Assembly: GCA_023406715.1 (NCBI GenBank) | Contig: JAEXVC010000097.1 | Span: forward strand, 1 to 33,155 | DNA: 33,155 nt | Direction of reading: 5' to 3' | From: Bacteroidota bacterium | GTDB lineage: Bacteria; Bacteroidota; Bacteroidia; Bacteroidales; Tenuifilaceae | Shown here: positions 1-9,704 of the stretch, in pieces | Layout: every line of letters begins with the position of its first letter | Position numbering within the stretch: position 1 is the first letter of the stretch | The notes under the pieces: generated by a model | What the model was told of the DNA's origin: nothing | The model's database searches: none | The model's input: the letters and a program-made list of their open reading frames with translations, nothing else | Program-made: the position numbers and the translations under genes

Positions 1-1
1 A

Positions 2-697
2 AAGATTAAAGAAGTTGCGCACAACTCCGATTTAATAATCCTGCCCGAGATGTTTACAACTGGTTTTAGCATGAACCCACAAGGATTTGCCGATTTATAC
101 CCTGGCGAAACATCAACTTGGATGAGCAAAATGGCCACTGAGAATAGCATAGCCCTCACGGGAAGTTACATTGCGAAAGAAAACAGTAATTATTTTAACC
201 GAATGATTTTTGCATATCCCAATGGCGATATAGTTTACTACGACAAAAGGCACCTGTTTAGAATGGCCGGCGAAGATAAAAACTACAGCGCAGGAAACAA
301 AAGAGTTGTGGTTAACTATATGGGGTGGAGAATTCTGCTACTCGTATGTTACGATTTACGTTTCCCTGTATGGAGCCGAAATAGGAACGATTACGATTTA
401 ATGCTACTTGTTGCAAACTTTCCGGAACGTAGGCGATATGCTTGGAACTCATTGCTAGTTGCCAGAGCAATTGAAAATCAGTGCTATGTTGCTGCTTGCA
501 ACAGAGTGGGTGCCGACGGCAATGATGTTAAATACTCTGGTGATTCCCAGATAATTGACCCGCTGGGTCAACCTATTGCAATTGCAAACCCAAATCAGGA
601 CGAAATAATAACTGCAACATTATCGCTGGATAATCTTAAAAAAATCCGCGAGAGTTTTCCTGTTCACTTGGATGCGGATAAATTCGAGATTCTATAA
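2..697 (+). CDS. omega-amidase (YafV/NIT2-type nitrilase family), 5' truncated
   Basis: A carbon-nitrogen hydrolase whose open frame runs in from the left edge, so the true start is outside the window; the first in-frame ATG (position 50) lies inside the conserved motif PEMFTTGF and cannot be the start. The nitrilase Glu-Lys-Cys triad is visible: Glu in PEMF (nt 47-49), Lys in YDKRHLF (nt 245-247) and Cys in LVCYDLRFPVW (nt 347-349). The stretches YDKRHLFRMA, CYDLRFPVWSRN and ARAIENQCYVAACNRVG are characteristic of the YafV/omega-amidase subgroup, which hydrolyses alpha-ketoglutaramate or alpha-ketosuccinamate to the keto acid and ammonia in the cytosol. About 50 N-terminal residues are missing compared with a usual length near 250-260. 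The subgroup is confident; the exact substrate is inferred. Confidence 0.9.
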   Translation, partial: KIKEVAHNSDLIILPEMFTTGFSMNPQGFADLYPGETSTWMSKMATENSIALTGSYIAKENSNYFNRMIFAYPNGDIVYYDKRHLFRMAGEDKNYSAGNKRVVVNYMGWRILLLVCYDLRFPVWSRNRNDYDLMLLVANFPERRRYAWNSLLVARAIENQCYVAACNRVGADGNDVKYSGDSQIIDPLGQPIAIANPNQDEIITATLSLDNLKKIRESFPVHLDADKFEIL

Positions 698-785
698 TAT
701 TTTTAATTCAACACACAACCCTACTAAATCCAATTCACAAATAAATGCTATATTTATAGAACGATACAACTCAAATTGATATTGG

Positions 786-2756
786 ATGCAGGTTGAAGAA
801 AATCATAATAGTGTATTCGAAAGTATTCCGGATTATGGTCTTACGGTAAACACCAAGGGAATTGTAATTCGTTGTACAAACCAACTTAAAAGCATAACTA
901 ATAATCAATGTGTTGAAGGGATTAAAATTCGGGGAATCTTTCCAAGCATTAAAAGGCGAAGCATTGCCCGATTAAACGATTTTGAATTTACACATCACTT
1001 AAACAACCAATCCTTTAGATTTAAAGTGATTGTAAAAAGTATAGACTCACAAAAAAACGAGAAATTCATTGTTTGGTTTAAGGATATAACAACAGAATTT
1101 AGGCAGGAACGAATAAACAAACTGCTCCTAAGTATATCAGAATTTGAATCGGAATCGAAAAACCTCACACACTTTTATCGAACAATTCAGGATGAACTTA
1201 ACAACCTTTTCGATGCTAACAACCTATACATTGTACTGTTTGATAAGTTTAGATTAAGCCTCAACCTTGCATATCTATCGGATTCACACAACATTAAAGA
1301 ACTGTATCCCAAAGGTAACACATTCGCACTACTAGTCGCGAAAACTGGAAAAGCAGTTATTCTTAATCAAAAGCAGATAAAACGAATACAGAAAAAACAT
1401 AAGTTAGAATTTTATGGCCCCGATGCGTTATGCTGGATGGGTGTTCCGCTTAAAATAAAAAATGATGTAATTGGCGTTATTGTAGTCCAAAACTACCAAA
1501 ACATTAATGCCTACAATCAGGAGGATTTGGATGTTCTAAAATTTATTTCAACTCAAATTGCAACAAGTATTCAACGAAAGGAAAACGAAGCGGAACTGCT
1601 ACTCGCAAAAGAAAAAGCTATTGAATCCGATAAACTAAAATCGGCATTTTTGGCCAATATGAGTCACGAAATCCGAACCCCAATGAACGCAATTTTAGGA
1701 TTCTCCGAGCTAATATCACGCAAAAACATTCAAGCAGAAAAACGAGAGGTATACACACAGCATATTGTTAATAACGGCAAACTACTCTTAAATCTAGTTG
1801 ACGATATCATTGATTTAGCGAAGATTGAAGCAGGTCAGCTAAAAATGAAGCGAAGCACATCGAATATTGATGAGCTACTAAACGAACTTCAGCACACATG
1901 CATATCGGAAAAGAAACGACTTAAGAAAGACGATATTCAAATAGTTAGACAGAGCAACAGGGACGGAAATCCTCAATGGCTACTTTGCGATAGTTTCCGC
2001 TTAAAGCAGGTAATGCTCAACCTTTTGAGCAATGCACTTAAGTTTACCTTTTCAGGTAGTATTGAGTTTGGATATGAAATCCCAAACAATGCAACCATTC
2101 AATTCTACGTTAAGGATAGCGGTATAGGAATCTCCCCCGAGCAGCAACAAATAATTTTCGACAGGTTCCGTCAAGCCGACGATTCTGCCACTCGCCAGTT
2201 TGGAGGCACAGGGCTAGGTTTAGCCATAACTAAAAAATTAGTAGAATTAATGGGCGGACGTATTTGGGTTGAATCAACCCCTAATATTGGTTCCAAGTTT
2301 ATGTTTACACTGCCTCTAATTATTCCAGATATCGGGAACAAACAGCCTTTAGAAAAATTAGTTTCGAGTAATTTATCAAAATCGTATTTTGGAAAAACAG
2401 CATTAATTGTTGAGGATAACGAGGCTAACTTTATTTATTTACAAGAATTGCTAAAACCAACAGGATTGAAAATTATAAGAGCCCTTAATGGAAAAGAAGC
2501 AGTAGATTGTATTTCACATAAAGCAAATATTGACATAATCCTAATGGATATCCAACTTCCTGAGATGGATGGATTTGAGGCCACGCAAAGGATAAAAAAA
2601 ATAAAACCAGCAGTTCCTATAATTGCTCAAACAGCCTATGCCCTTGCCGACGAAAGGGCTAAAGCCCTGGATGCTGGATGCGATTATTACTTGTCCAAAC
2701 CAATATCAGCCGATGCTTTATTATATTTGTTAAATCAGGTACTAGTTCAGAGTTAA
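786..2756 (+). CDS. soluble hybrid histidine kinase (PAS-GAF-HisKA-HATPase-REC)
   Basis: A 656-residue cytoplasmic hybrid sensor kinase without membrane segments. A PAS-like domain (about 10-105) is followed by a GAF domain (about 112-265). The HisKA box FLANMSHEIRTPMNAI carries the phospho-acceptor His294. The ATPase domain (about 395-510) has the N box NLLSNALKFT, G1 VKDSGIGIS and G2 GGTGLGLA. A C-terminal receiver (about 535-650) has phospho-acceptor Asp588 in LMDIQLPEMDG and the conserved Lys in LSKPIS. The start is the ATG 88 nt after the omega-amidase stop, with no clear Shine-Dalgarno sequence. There is no output domain, so phosphate is presumably passed to a phosphotransfer protein encoded elsewhere or the receiver acts as a brake. 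The PAS and GAF ligands cannot be read from the sequence. The TPR-SpoIIE phosphatase gene starts 60 nt downstream and could be co-transcribed. Confidence 0.92.
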   Translation: MQVEENHNSVFESIPDYGLTVNTKGIVIRCTNQLKSITNNQCVEGIKIRGIFPSIKRRSIARLNDFEFTHHLNNQSFRFKVIVKSIDSQKNEKFIVWFKDITTEFRQERINKLLLSISEFESESKNLTHFYRTIQDELNNLFDANNLYIVLFDKFRLSLNLAYLSDSHNIKELYPKGNTFALLVAKTGKAVILNQKQIKRIQKKHKLEFYGPDALCWMGVPLKIKNDVIGVIVVQNYQNINAYNQEDLDVLKFISTQIATSIQRKENEAELLLAKEKAIESDKLKSAFLANMSHEIRTPMNAILGFSELISRKNIQAEKREVYTQHIVNNGKLLLNLVDDIIDLAKIEAGQLKMKRSTSNIDELLNELQHTCISEKKRLKKDDIQIVRQSNRDGNPQWLLCDSFRLKQVMLNLLSNALKFTFSGSIEFGYEIPNNATIQFYVKDSGIGISPEQQQIIFDRFRQADDSATRQFGGTGLGLAITKKLVELMGGRIWVESTPNIGSKFMFTLPLIIPDIGNKQPLEKLVSSNLSKSYFGKTALIVEDNEANFIYLQELLKPTGLKIIRALNGKEAVDCISHKANIDIILMDIQLPEMDGFEATQRIKKIKPAVPIIAQTAYALADERAKALDAGCDYYLSKPISADALLYLLNQVLVQS

Positions 2757-2816
2757 TTTAGTAATATTGTAACTGCTAAATAATTTAAATAATTGTTGAC
2801 CTTACTTGGAGTAGCT

Positions 2817-5042
2817 ATGAAGAATAGAACTATTAAAATCCTAATGTACTCTTTTCTATTTATAGCAATTATTTGTGCTCCAAAACATTTATGGGCTGAA
2901 ATTCCCGATGATATCAAATCTACATCACCTCAACCCTTAAAAATAAACCAAGACTCCCTTAACAATGTAAATAATAAAATAACAGAATTTGAGACATCTG
3001 GAAATAGGTCGGGTTTAGTTGATGCTCTTACTCTAAAAGCAAGACTTTACTACAACAGTAATGATTTAGAGAATGCACTAATCTATGCTAACCAGGCATT
3101 AATGGTTGCGAATGAGGTAGGTAGAGAACAGCAAACCGAGATAGTATACCATTTGCTGAGTGAGATACATTTCGCGAAAGACCTTATTTGGGAATCAACA
3201 GAATACCTCTATAATGGATATAGACTTAGCGAGGCAATAAAGGATACATCAAAAATTACCTGGTATTTACTTGCAATTGCAAATGCAGAGGAATACTTGG
3301 GGCGTTTATCAAATTCAATGGAAATAAACCTAACGGCCATTGAATTCTTTAAAAATACTGGCGATTCACTTAGTCTGGCTAAAATACATAGAGCGCAAGG
3401 GGTTGTTCATACCGAACTGGGAAACTATACTACAGCACAATCCTACATTGAAAAATCCATTGCACTTTTGAGCTCTGCAAACGATTCGCTAAATATAGGT
3501 TTGGCGTATTTAAGCCTTGTAACTCTTGAGTTGCAGAAAGAAAAGTTATTTGAAGCTCAAAGTCACCTTAAAAGAGCCAGCTCTATACTACAACCAATTA
3601 GTGAAAAATTCCACTTGCGCGCAAAAACATTAAACGGGCTAGTTTTACTAAAAAACAGAAAGTTTTCCTCAGCCATTGAAACTTTTAATGATGTAGCCAA
3701 GGAGCAAACAAACATTAACGATAAATTCGGGTTAGCCACCACCCTTTTTAACCTTGGAAATGCCTACAAAGAATCTGGAAATAATTTAAAGGCTATTGAT
3801 TCGTATAACCAATGCGTAAGGATTGCAAGAGAAGGAAATCTCAATAACTTTACACGTCAGGCATATAAAGGGTTAGCAAAAATTTACGGATTAAGCGGTC
3901 AACAAAATCAGGCTTATAACAATTTAAATAGATATGTAAACATAACTGATAGCCTATTCAACCTACAAAAAATTAGCGAAGCAAACCGACTTGAGAACCA
4001 AGCCACCATAAGAGTCAAGGAAAAAGAAATCTTCAATCAGAATGAACTTCTTATCCGCAACAACGAAAAACTGAAACAGCAGAAATTAAAGGTTCGGTTA
4101 CTCGTTATAATCCTTGCCCTTTCATTTGGTGTTATTGCATTTGCAATTAGAGAATACAGAATAAAGAAAAAAGCAAATGCCCTACTTACCAACCAAAAGA
4201 CAGAAATAGAAAAACAAAAAAATCTTCTGGAAAACAGAACCAGAGATATTACAGATAGTTTAAATTATGCCCGCAGAATCCAAAAAGCCATACTACGCTC
4301 AGCTCAACAACCCGAGGATTTTTTCAAGGAATCCTTCTTAATATTCCTACCCAAGGAATTGGTTAGTGGCGACTTTTACTGGCTAAAATCAGTTAATGAA
4401 CAAATTCTTTTTGCGGTTGCCGATTGCACCGGACATGGTGCTCCTGGTGCTTTTATGAGTATTATAGGAACATTTGGATTAAACCAGATTGTAAGCGAAA
4501 TGGGTGAAACACCTCCGGGCGATGTACTAAACGAACTAAACGACCTATTCCCCAACTCTTTTGAACAACGCGAAGGGGCAGAAATTTTTGATGGAATGGA
4601 CGTAGCATTCTGTAACTACAACCCAAAAACAAAGGAACTAAAATTTTCTGGGGCGAATATCTACCTACATATTTTACGCAAATCATCGGCTCCTGCACCT
4701 TCGTCAATAATTTTGCATAACTCGGATGAACATACACTTTACCAAATAAAGTGCGATAAGCAATCAATTGGATATGTTCTGGACAGAAGTCCATTTTCGA
4801 CCCATAGTGTACAATTACTTGAAGGAGATACAATATACATTTTTACCGATGGTTACACAGACCAGTTTGGTGGGCCAAATGGAAAGAAATTCCGTTACAC
4901 AGAACTTAGAACATTACTTTGCAATATTGCAAACCAACCAATGTGCAAGCAGAAAGACCAACTAATTGAATCGTTTACTCAGTGGAAAGGGAATAATGTT
5001 CAGGTTGATGATGTTACATTCCTCGGCATTAAGATTTCATAA
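2817..5042 (+). CDS. TPR-containing membrane PP2C (SpoIIE-type) protein phosphatase
   Basis: A 741-residue protein with a cleavable-looking signal peptide (about 1-28), TPR-like helical repeats (about 40-380), one membrane helix (about 425-447), a coiled coil containing SLNYARRIQKAIL, and a C-terminal SpoIIE/PP2C phosphatase domain (about 500-741). Probable metal-binding acidic residues are Asp519 (VSGDFYW), Asp536 (ADCTGHGAPGAFMS), Asp678 (FTDGYTD) and Asp731/732 (QVDDVTF). TPRs therefore lie in the periplasm and the phosphatase in the cytosol. The family dephosphorylates Ser/Thr on partner proteins, classically anti-sigma antagonists, but no such partner is encoded here. A frame open from TTG at 2793 is possible, but the ATG at 2817 is preferred: it gives the signal peptide and follows GGAG by 6 nt. 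A strong terminator follows the gene. Confidence 0.9.
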   Translation: MKNRTIKILMYSFLFIAIICAPKHLWAEIPDDIKSTSPQPLKINQDSLNNVNNKITEFETSGNRSGLVDALTLKARLYYNSNDLENALIYANQALMVANEVGREQQTEIVYHLLSEIHFAKDLIWESTEYLYNGYRLSEAIKDTSKITWYLLAIANAEEYLGRLSNSMEINLTAIEFFKNTGDSLSLAKIHRAQGVVHTELGNYTTAQSYIEKSIALLSSANDSLNIGLAYLSLVTLELQKEKLFEAQSHLKRASSILQPISEKFHLRAKTLNGLVLLKNRKFSSAIETFNDVAKEQTNINDKFGLATTLFNLGNAYKESGNNLKAIDSYNQCVRIAREGNLNNFTRQAYKGLAKIYGLSGQQNQAYNNLNRYVNITDSLFNLQKISEANRLENQATIRVKEKEIFNQNELLIRNNEKLKQQKLKVRLLVIILALSFGVIAFAIREYRIKKKANALLTNQKTEIEKQKNLLENRTRDITDSLNYARRIQKAILRSAQQPEDFFKESFLIFLPKELVSGDFYWLKSVNEQILFAVADCTGHGAPGAFMSIIGTFGLNQIVSEMGETPPGDVLNELNDLFPNSFEQREGAEIFDGMDVAFCNYNPKTKELKFSGANIYLHILRKSSAPAPSSIILHNSDEHTLYQIKCDKQSIGYVLDRSPFSTHSVQLLEGDTIYIFTDGYTDQFGGPNGKKFRYTELRTLLCNIANQPMCKQKDQLIESFTQWKGNNVQVDDVTFLGIKIS

Positions 5043-5060
5043 ATACTAATTCTTACTAAA

Positions 5061-5096
5061 AAACAAGCCATTGTTGAGCAATGGCTTGTTTTTTTT
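5061..5096 (+). terminator. Rho-independent terminator after the TPR-SpoIIE gene
   Basis: A perfect 13-bp stem (arms 5061-5073 and 5079-5091, core AAGCCATTG/CAATGGCTT) with a 5-nt loop runs straight into a T tract. It starts 19 nt after the stop codon and should isolate the upstream genes from the kinase that follows. Confidence 0.9.
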
Positions 5097-5174
5097 ATGG
5101 ATATAAATTAACACATAAAAGAAAAACCTTAACTTGTAGTCAATATTAATAAAAACAAGGTTAAATCACTTTAT

Positions 5175-8162
5175 ATGAGTAAAGTTCACAAACTATCTAA
5201 CTTGCTCAAGTTTTACTCGAAATCGAACTATGTAACCCAGCAAAGAGCAAAGTTTTTGTTTTACTTATGCATCTCGTTGATGTTTACAGTGTTATTGTTA
5301 ATTGTATTAAGGCTATACTTTCATCCATTAAGCAACACTCAAGACCCCTCCCACTTAACCAATCTGCTTCCCTTAGCAATAACTTTTCTACTATTCTTTT
5401 TTTGCTTGTTTTTATTGATTAAAGGATACTATAAAGCATCGTCAATAATGCTTCCAATAATTGTTTTAGGTGTTATCTGGCTAATAATGTTTACTGAACA
5501 AAATCAAATTATAGCAAGGCTAAATACCGTTGTTTATGTATTTATGGTTCTGTCAATACTTCCGCTATTAATTCAAAAACGAAATTACATTATTTTACTC
5601 GCAACAGCACTAAATATTTTTATTCTTATAGTATTTACTATTTTCTATAAAAACACCCATAATCTATCCAGTGTCGATTTCTGGGATTATATCATTGACA
5701 ATTCAATTACGTTTGCTTTTGTTGGATTTGTGGGATATTATATGAAAAAAATTTACTCAAAAGCAATAGAACAAGCCCAAAGAGATTTGCAAAAACGTAT
5801 AGAAGTTGAAAAATCGCTAGTTGAAAGTGAATTGAAGTACAGAGAGATTACAGAATCGTTACCTCAAATTATTTTTGAAATCGACTTAAACGGTAGGGTT
5901 ACTTACATAAATCAAATTGGACTAAGCAAATTTGGTTATTCTTCCGATGATATTAGTAAAAGTTTACTTGTAACAGATTTTATTATCGAAAAGGAGACTT
6001 TATTACAGAATATTGACAAGAATATTAAAGGAGAAATCAACACGTTCAAATACACAGCAATTCAAAAAGATGGGAATATTTTTCCAATTCAGGTTTACTC
6101 CAACCCGATTCTTAAAAAAGGACAACCTACGGGACTTAGAGGTATTGCCATTGATTTAACAGATGAAATAAAAACCCAAAAAACTATCCAAGAAAGCGAG
6201 GAACGATTCTCCACCGCATTCAAGTCAAACCCTGCACCAATGGCAATTTCAGAAATTGAAACTGGGCTTTTTATCGATGTAAACGACAAGTGGGTTCAAT
6301 TAATTGGGTACTCAAGGGATGAGCATATGGGGCGAACATCAATAGATTTGAATTATTGGTTCGATAATGACGACAGAATAAAAATTGTAAGCAGATTAAA
6401 GAAAAATGGGTTTTTTAAGGATGAGATTGTAAATGTAAAAACAAAATCAGGGGAAGTAAGAAAAGCGAAATGGACTGCTGAGATTATTACTCTGAACGAT
6501 AAAAAGGTTATGCTATCGCTCATATCCGATGAAACCGAAAAACTAAAAGCCGAAGCCGCATTAAGAGAAAGCGAGGAGCGATTCTCCGTATCTTTCAAAT
6601 CGAGTCCAGCACCGCTTATTATTTCGGAAATTGAAACCGGGAAAATAATTGATACTAACAACAAGTGGATTGAAATGCTTGGTTACACATATAATGAACA
6701 GATTGGAAAAACAACAAAAGAAATTGGAATTTTTGCCAACAGTAACGACCGAGATAATCTTATAAGAAAACTTAAAATAGATGGTTTTATAAAAGATGAA
6801 AAAGTAGATTTTATAACAAAATCGGGCCACAGAATAATTGCAAAATGGTCCGCTGAAACCATTACACTTAATGGAAAAAAAGTACTGCTATCGCTTATCA
6901 CCGATGAAACAGAGAAAATTAAAGCAGAAGAAGAGGTTCTACAAAGTAGAGAGCTATTTAAAACACTGATAGACTCGTCACCAATATCTATAACACTGAG
7001 CGATTTGCAAGGTAAAATACTTGTTGCAAACAATGTTTTTTCAAAATATGCAGCCCAACCTGTTGAGTACATAATTGGAAAAACAGCCAAGGAGATTGGG
7101 ATTACTACTGATTATGATGATGAAAAAGAAGCCCTTCAGCAGTTTAAAAATACAGGCATCATTAAAAATTTTGAAACTAACGTATTTAATCATAAAGGGG
7201 AGAAGTTCTTTATGCTTTTCTCTGCACAAATTGTCACTTTTAATGGTCAAAATGGTTTTCTGCAAACATCAATCGATATTACAGATAGAAAGCATCTAGA
7301 GGAAGAACTCAAGAAATATAATGAACAATTAGAATTCTTGGTTAAAGAAAGAACCGAAGAATTAGAGGCTTCTAACGAAGAGTTAAGGGCTACCAACGAA
7401 GAACTATACGCGCAACGCGAGCATCTTTCGTTAACACTCGAAAAGTTGAAAGAAACTCAAGAACAACTTATTCAAACTGAAAAAATGGCCTCGCTTGGCG
7501 TGTTAACTGCTGGTGTTGCACACGAAATTAACAATCCCATAAATTACATCTACAACGGGGCAATGGCCATTGAAAACTTTTTAGTGGATAATTCACCCGA
7601 AAACATTGAAACTCTTAAGCCATTATTTGAAGCAATAAACACAGGAATACAAAGAGTTACAGGCATTGTAAAAAGTTTAAATAAATATAGCCGTAAGGAT
7701 GAGTCGTCATTAGTAAAATGTAACTTGAATGAAATTTTAGATAATGCTTTAGCAATGCTTTACAATCAGTACAAAAAAAGGATTGAAATAACTAAGGAAT
7801 ATTCCGATGCACCACCAGTAATTCTTGCTAAGGAAGGGGAATTACATCAGGTATTCTTAAACATTCTGATAAATGCGATACAAGCCATCGAAAGCGAAGG
7901 AACTATAGTTGTAAAAACACAAATCATCAATAACGGAGTATCTGTGTACATAAAAGACTCTGGTGTTGGAATCCAGTCTGAATACATTAACAAAATATTC
8001 GACCCGTTCTTTACCACAAAAGACCCCGGTAAAGGTACAGGACTAGGACTTTCCATAACAAAAAGAATTATTCAGGAACATAAAGGCACTATACATTGTT
8101 ACTCAGAACCCAATAATGGAACTGAATTTGTTATTACATTGCCGCAAATACAAGAGGTATGA
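5175..8162 (+). CDS. membrane multi-PAS sensor histidine kinase (NtrB-like)
   Basis: A 995-residue kinase, probably partner of the overlapping NtrC-type regulator. About six membrane helices fill residues 26-190. Four PAS domains follow (about 217-335, 340-460, 465-585, 590-710), then a long coiled coil and the kinase core. The H box VAHEINNPINY carries His783, of the type seen in NtrB-like kinases. The ATPase region shows the N box LNILINAIQAI, G1 KDSGVGI, FDPFFTTK and G2 GTGLGLS. PAS domains 2 and 3 repeat with a period of exactly 125 codons and look like a recent internal duplication. The signal is unknown; no PAS cofactor can be deduced. Its TGA overlaps the next ATG by 4 nt, implying translational coupling. 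Confidence 0.93.
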   Translation: MSKVHKLSNLLKFYSKSNYVTQQRAKFLFYLCISLMFTVLLLIVLRLYFHPLSNTQDPSHLTNLLPLAITFLLFFFCLFLLIKGYYKASSIMLPIIVLGVIWLIMFTEQNQIIARLNTVVYVFMVLSILPLLIQKRNYIILLATALNIFILIVFTIFYKNTHNLSSVDFWDYIIDNSITFAFVGFVGYYMKKIYSKAIEQAQRDLQKRIEVEKSLVESELKYREITESLPQIIFEIDLNGRVTYINQIGLSKFGYSSDDISKSLLVTDFIIEKETLLQNIDKNIKGEINTFKYTAIQKDGNIFPIQVYSNPILKKGQPTGLRGIAIDLTDEIKTQKTIQESEERFSTAFKSNPAPMAISEIETGLFIDVNDKWVQLIGYSRDEHMGRTSIDLNYWFDNDDRIKIVSRLKKNGFFKDEIVNVKTKSGEVRKAKWTAEIITLNDKKVMLSLISDETEKLKAEAALRESEERFSVSFKSSPAPLIISEIETGKIIDTNNKWIEMLGYTYNEQIGKTTKEIGIFANSNDRDNLIRKLKIDGFIKDEKVDFITKSGHRIIAKWSAETITLNGKKVLLSLITDETEKIKAEEEVLQSRELFKTLIDSSPISITLSDLQGKILVANNVFSKYAAQPVEYIIGKTAKEIGITTDYDDEKEALQQFKNTGIIKNFETNVFNHKGEKFFMLFSAQIVTFNGQNGFLQTSIDITDRKHLEEELKKYNEQLEFLVKERTEELEASNEELRATNEELYAQREHLSLTLEKLKETQEQLIQTEKMASLGVLTAGVAHEINNPINYIYNGAMAIENFLVDNSPENIETLKPLFEAINTGIQRVTGIVKSLNKYSRKDESSLVKCNLNEILDNALAMLYNQYKKRIEITKEYSDAPPVILAKEGELHQVFLNILINAIQAIESEGTIVVKTQIINNGVSVYIKDSGVGIQSEYINKIFDPFFTTKDPGKGTGLGLSITKRIIQEHKGTIHCYSEPNNGTEFVITLPQIQEV

Positions 8163-9604
8163 GAAAACTGCTATATGTTGATGATGAAATAAATAATCTT
8201 ATTACCATACAGGCACTTCTAAAAAAATGGTTTAAGGTTGATATTGCCGAAAACGCAAGAACTGCATTAGCAATGATGGAAAAAGATAATTATGCAGTTT
8301 TAATTTCTGACCAAAGAATGCCCGATACAACAGGATTAGAACTAGCAAAAAATGTCTTTGAAAACTACCCCGATACTATTATTATTATTTTAACTGCATT
8401 CGACGACAAACAAACAATGCTCGATGCAATAAACCAAGGCGGAATATACCGTTTCCTATTAAAACCAGCCGATGTTAATGACTTAAAGCAAACTATAGAC
8501 TCCGCGTTCTTTATGTACGATTTAAAGAAACAACGTATTGAACTGCTAAACAACCTTATTGAAAAAAACAGAATACTTAACGACGCATACATCGAAATAG
8601 AAAAACTTAAAAATCAACTATACGAAGAGAATATTCAACTTAAGAATGAGGTATCTACTAACCATAACTTCTCCGAAATTATTGGCAAAAGCAAAATTCT
8701 TAGAAACTCGTTGAGCCTCCTTTCAAAAATTGCAAAATCGGACTCTACTGTCCTAATCACAGGCGAAACAGGCACAGGAAAGGAGCTTTTTGCAAACGCA
8801 ATACATCAACTAAGCGATAGGAAAAATAACATATTCATTAAGGTTAACTGTGCTGCAATTCCCGAAACGCTTATAGAAAGCGAACTATTTGGTTACGAAA
8901 AAGGAGCGTTTACTGGTGCCAACACTTCCAAGTATGGCAAGTTCGAAATGGCCAATGGCGGCACAATTTTTCTGGACGAAATTGGAGAACTACCATTGTT
9001 GCTCCAATCAAAATTACTCAGAGTTTTACAGGAGAAAGAGGTGGAACGACTTGGCTCAAATAAACCAACAAAAATTGATGTAAGGGTTATTGCTGCAACA
9101 AACCGAAACCTTGAGGAAGAGGTGCGAAGAGGAAATTTTAGGTCGGATTTATACTTCCGGTTAAATGTTATTCCTTTAAGTGTTCCCCCTTTGCGTGAAA
9201 GGAAAGATGATATCCCGCTACTTATTAACTACTTTATTGAAAAGTTGAACCGCAAAACCCATAAAAACATAAACACCATATCATCCTCTGATTTAAAACA
9301 ACTAATGGAATACGATTGGCCCGGGAATATTCGGGAACTCGAAAATATTACGGAACGTTCACATATACTTAGTACTGGGACAAAACTAAAGGTGGAGTTT
9401 TCCTTCAATACTGTAAAAAATGGTAATCCAGAAAATGCTGCAATAGTCTCGCTCGACGAAAACGAGAAACAGTACATCACAAAAATCCTAAAGTTTACTA
9501 ACTGGAAAATAAGGGGTAAAAATGGAGCAGCAGAGCTACTAGATATTAATCCTAATACCCTCGACTCACGAATTAAAAAACTTGGTATAATTAAACCGGA
9601 ATAA
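8159..9604 (+). CDS. NtrC-family sigma-54-dependent response regulator
   Basis: A 481-residue activator with three regions. The receiver (1-120) has Asp51 as phospho-acceptor (LISDQRMP) and Lys in LLKPAD. The AAA+ domain (about 170-395) has Walker A GETGTGKE (202-209), an intact sigma-54 contact loop GAFTGA (249-254), Walker B GGTIFLDEIG (from about 267) and an arginine-finger region in FRSDLYFRLNV. The FIS-type helix-turn-helix (about 432-481) includes NGAAELLDINPNTLDSRI. The ATGA overlap with the upstream kinase gene makes the two a cognate pair. When phosphorylated it should remodel sigma-54 RNA polymerase at distant promoters. A near-consensus -24/-12 site lies about 100 nt downstream, ahead of the chemoreceptor gene, so that gene is a plausible target. 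Confidence 0.95.
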   Translation: MRKLLYVDDEINNLITIQALLKKWFKVDIAENARTALAMMEKDNYAVLISDQRMPDTTGLELAKNVFENYPDTIIIILTAFDDKQTMLDAINQGGIYRFLLKPADVNDLKQTIDSAFFMYDLKKQRIELLNNLIEKNRILNDAYIEIEKLKNQLYEENIQLKNEVSTNHNFSEIIGKSKILRNSLSLLSKIAKSDSTVLITGETGTGKELFANAIHQLSDRKNNIFIKVNCAAIPETLIESELFGYEKGAFTGANTSKYGKFEMANGGTIFLDEIGELPLLLQSKLLRVLQEKEVERLGSNKPTKIDVRVIAATNRNLEEEVRRGNFRSDLYFRLNVIPLSVPPLRERKDDIPLLINYFIEKLNRKTHKNINTISSSDLKQLMEYDWPGNIRELENITERSHILSTGTKLKVEFSFNTVKNGNPENAAIVSLDENEKQYITKILKFTNWKIRGKNGAAELLDINPNTLDSRIKKLGIIKPE

Positions 9605-9642
9605 ATACGAAATATCGTACATATACGATATTTCGTATTTTT
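9604..9642 (+). terminator. Rho-independent terminator after the NtrC-type regulator
   Basis: A perfect 16-bp inverted repeat (arms 9604-9619 and 9624-9639) with loop CATA is followed by further Ts. The last base of the stop codon is part of the stem. The stem is AT-rich apart from two CG steps per arm, so a second role as an operator-like palindrome is possible. Confidence 0.75.
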
Positions 9643-9704
9643 AAATTATAGCAAATTCAATAAAATTATTTATATATTTCTCATTATCATTTTTTTACAA
9701 ACTT

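Noticed and set aside
2793..2816. Upstream TTG start extending the SpoIIE phosphatase by eight codons
   Set aside because: It spoils the signal peptide, while the ATG at 2817 is preceded by GGAG at a suitable distance.
4462..4833. Minus-strand ORF of 123 codons inside the phosphatase gene
   Set aside because: It is antisense to a conserved catalytic domain and has no domain of its own.
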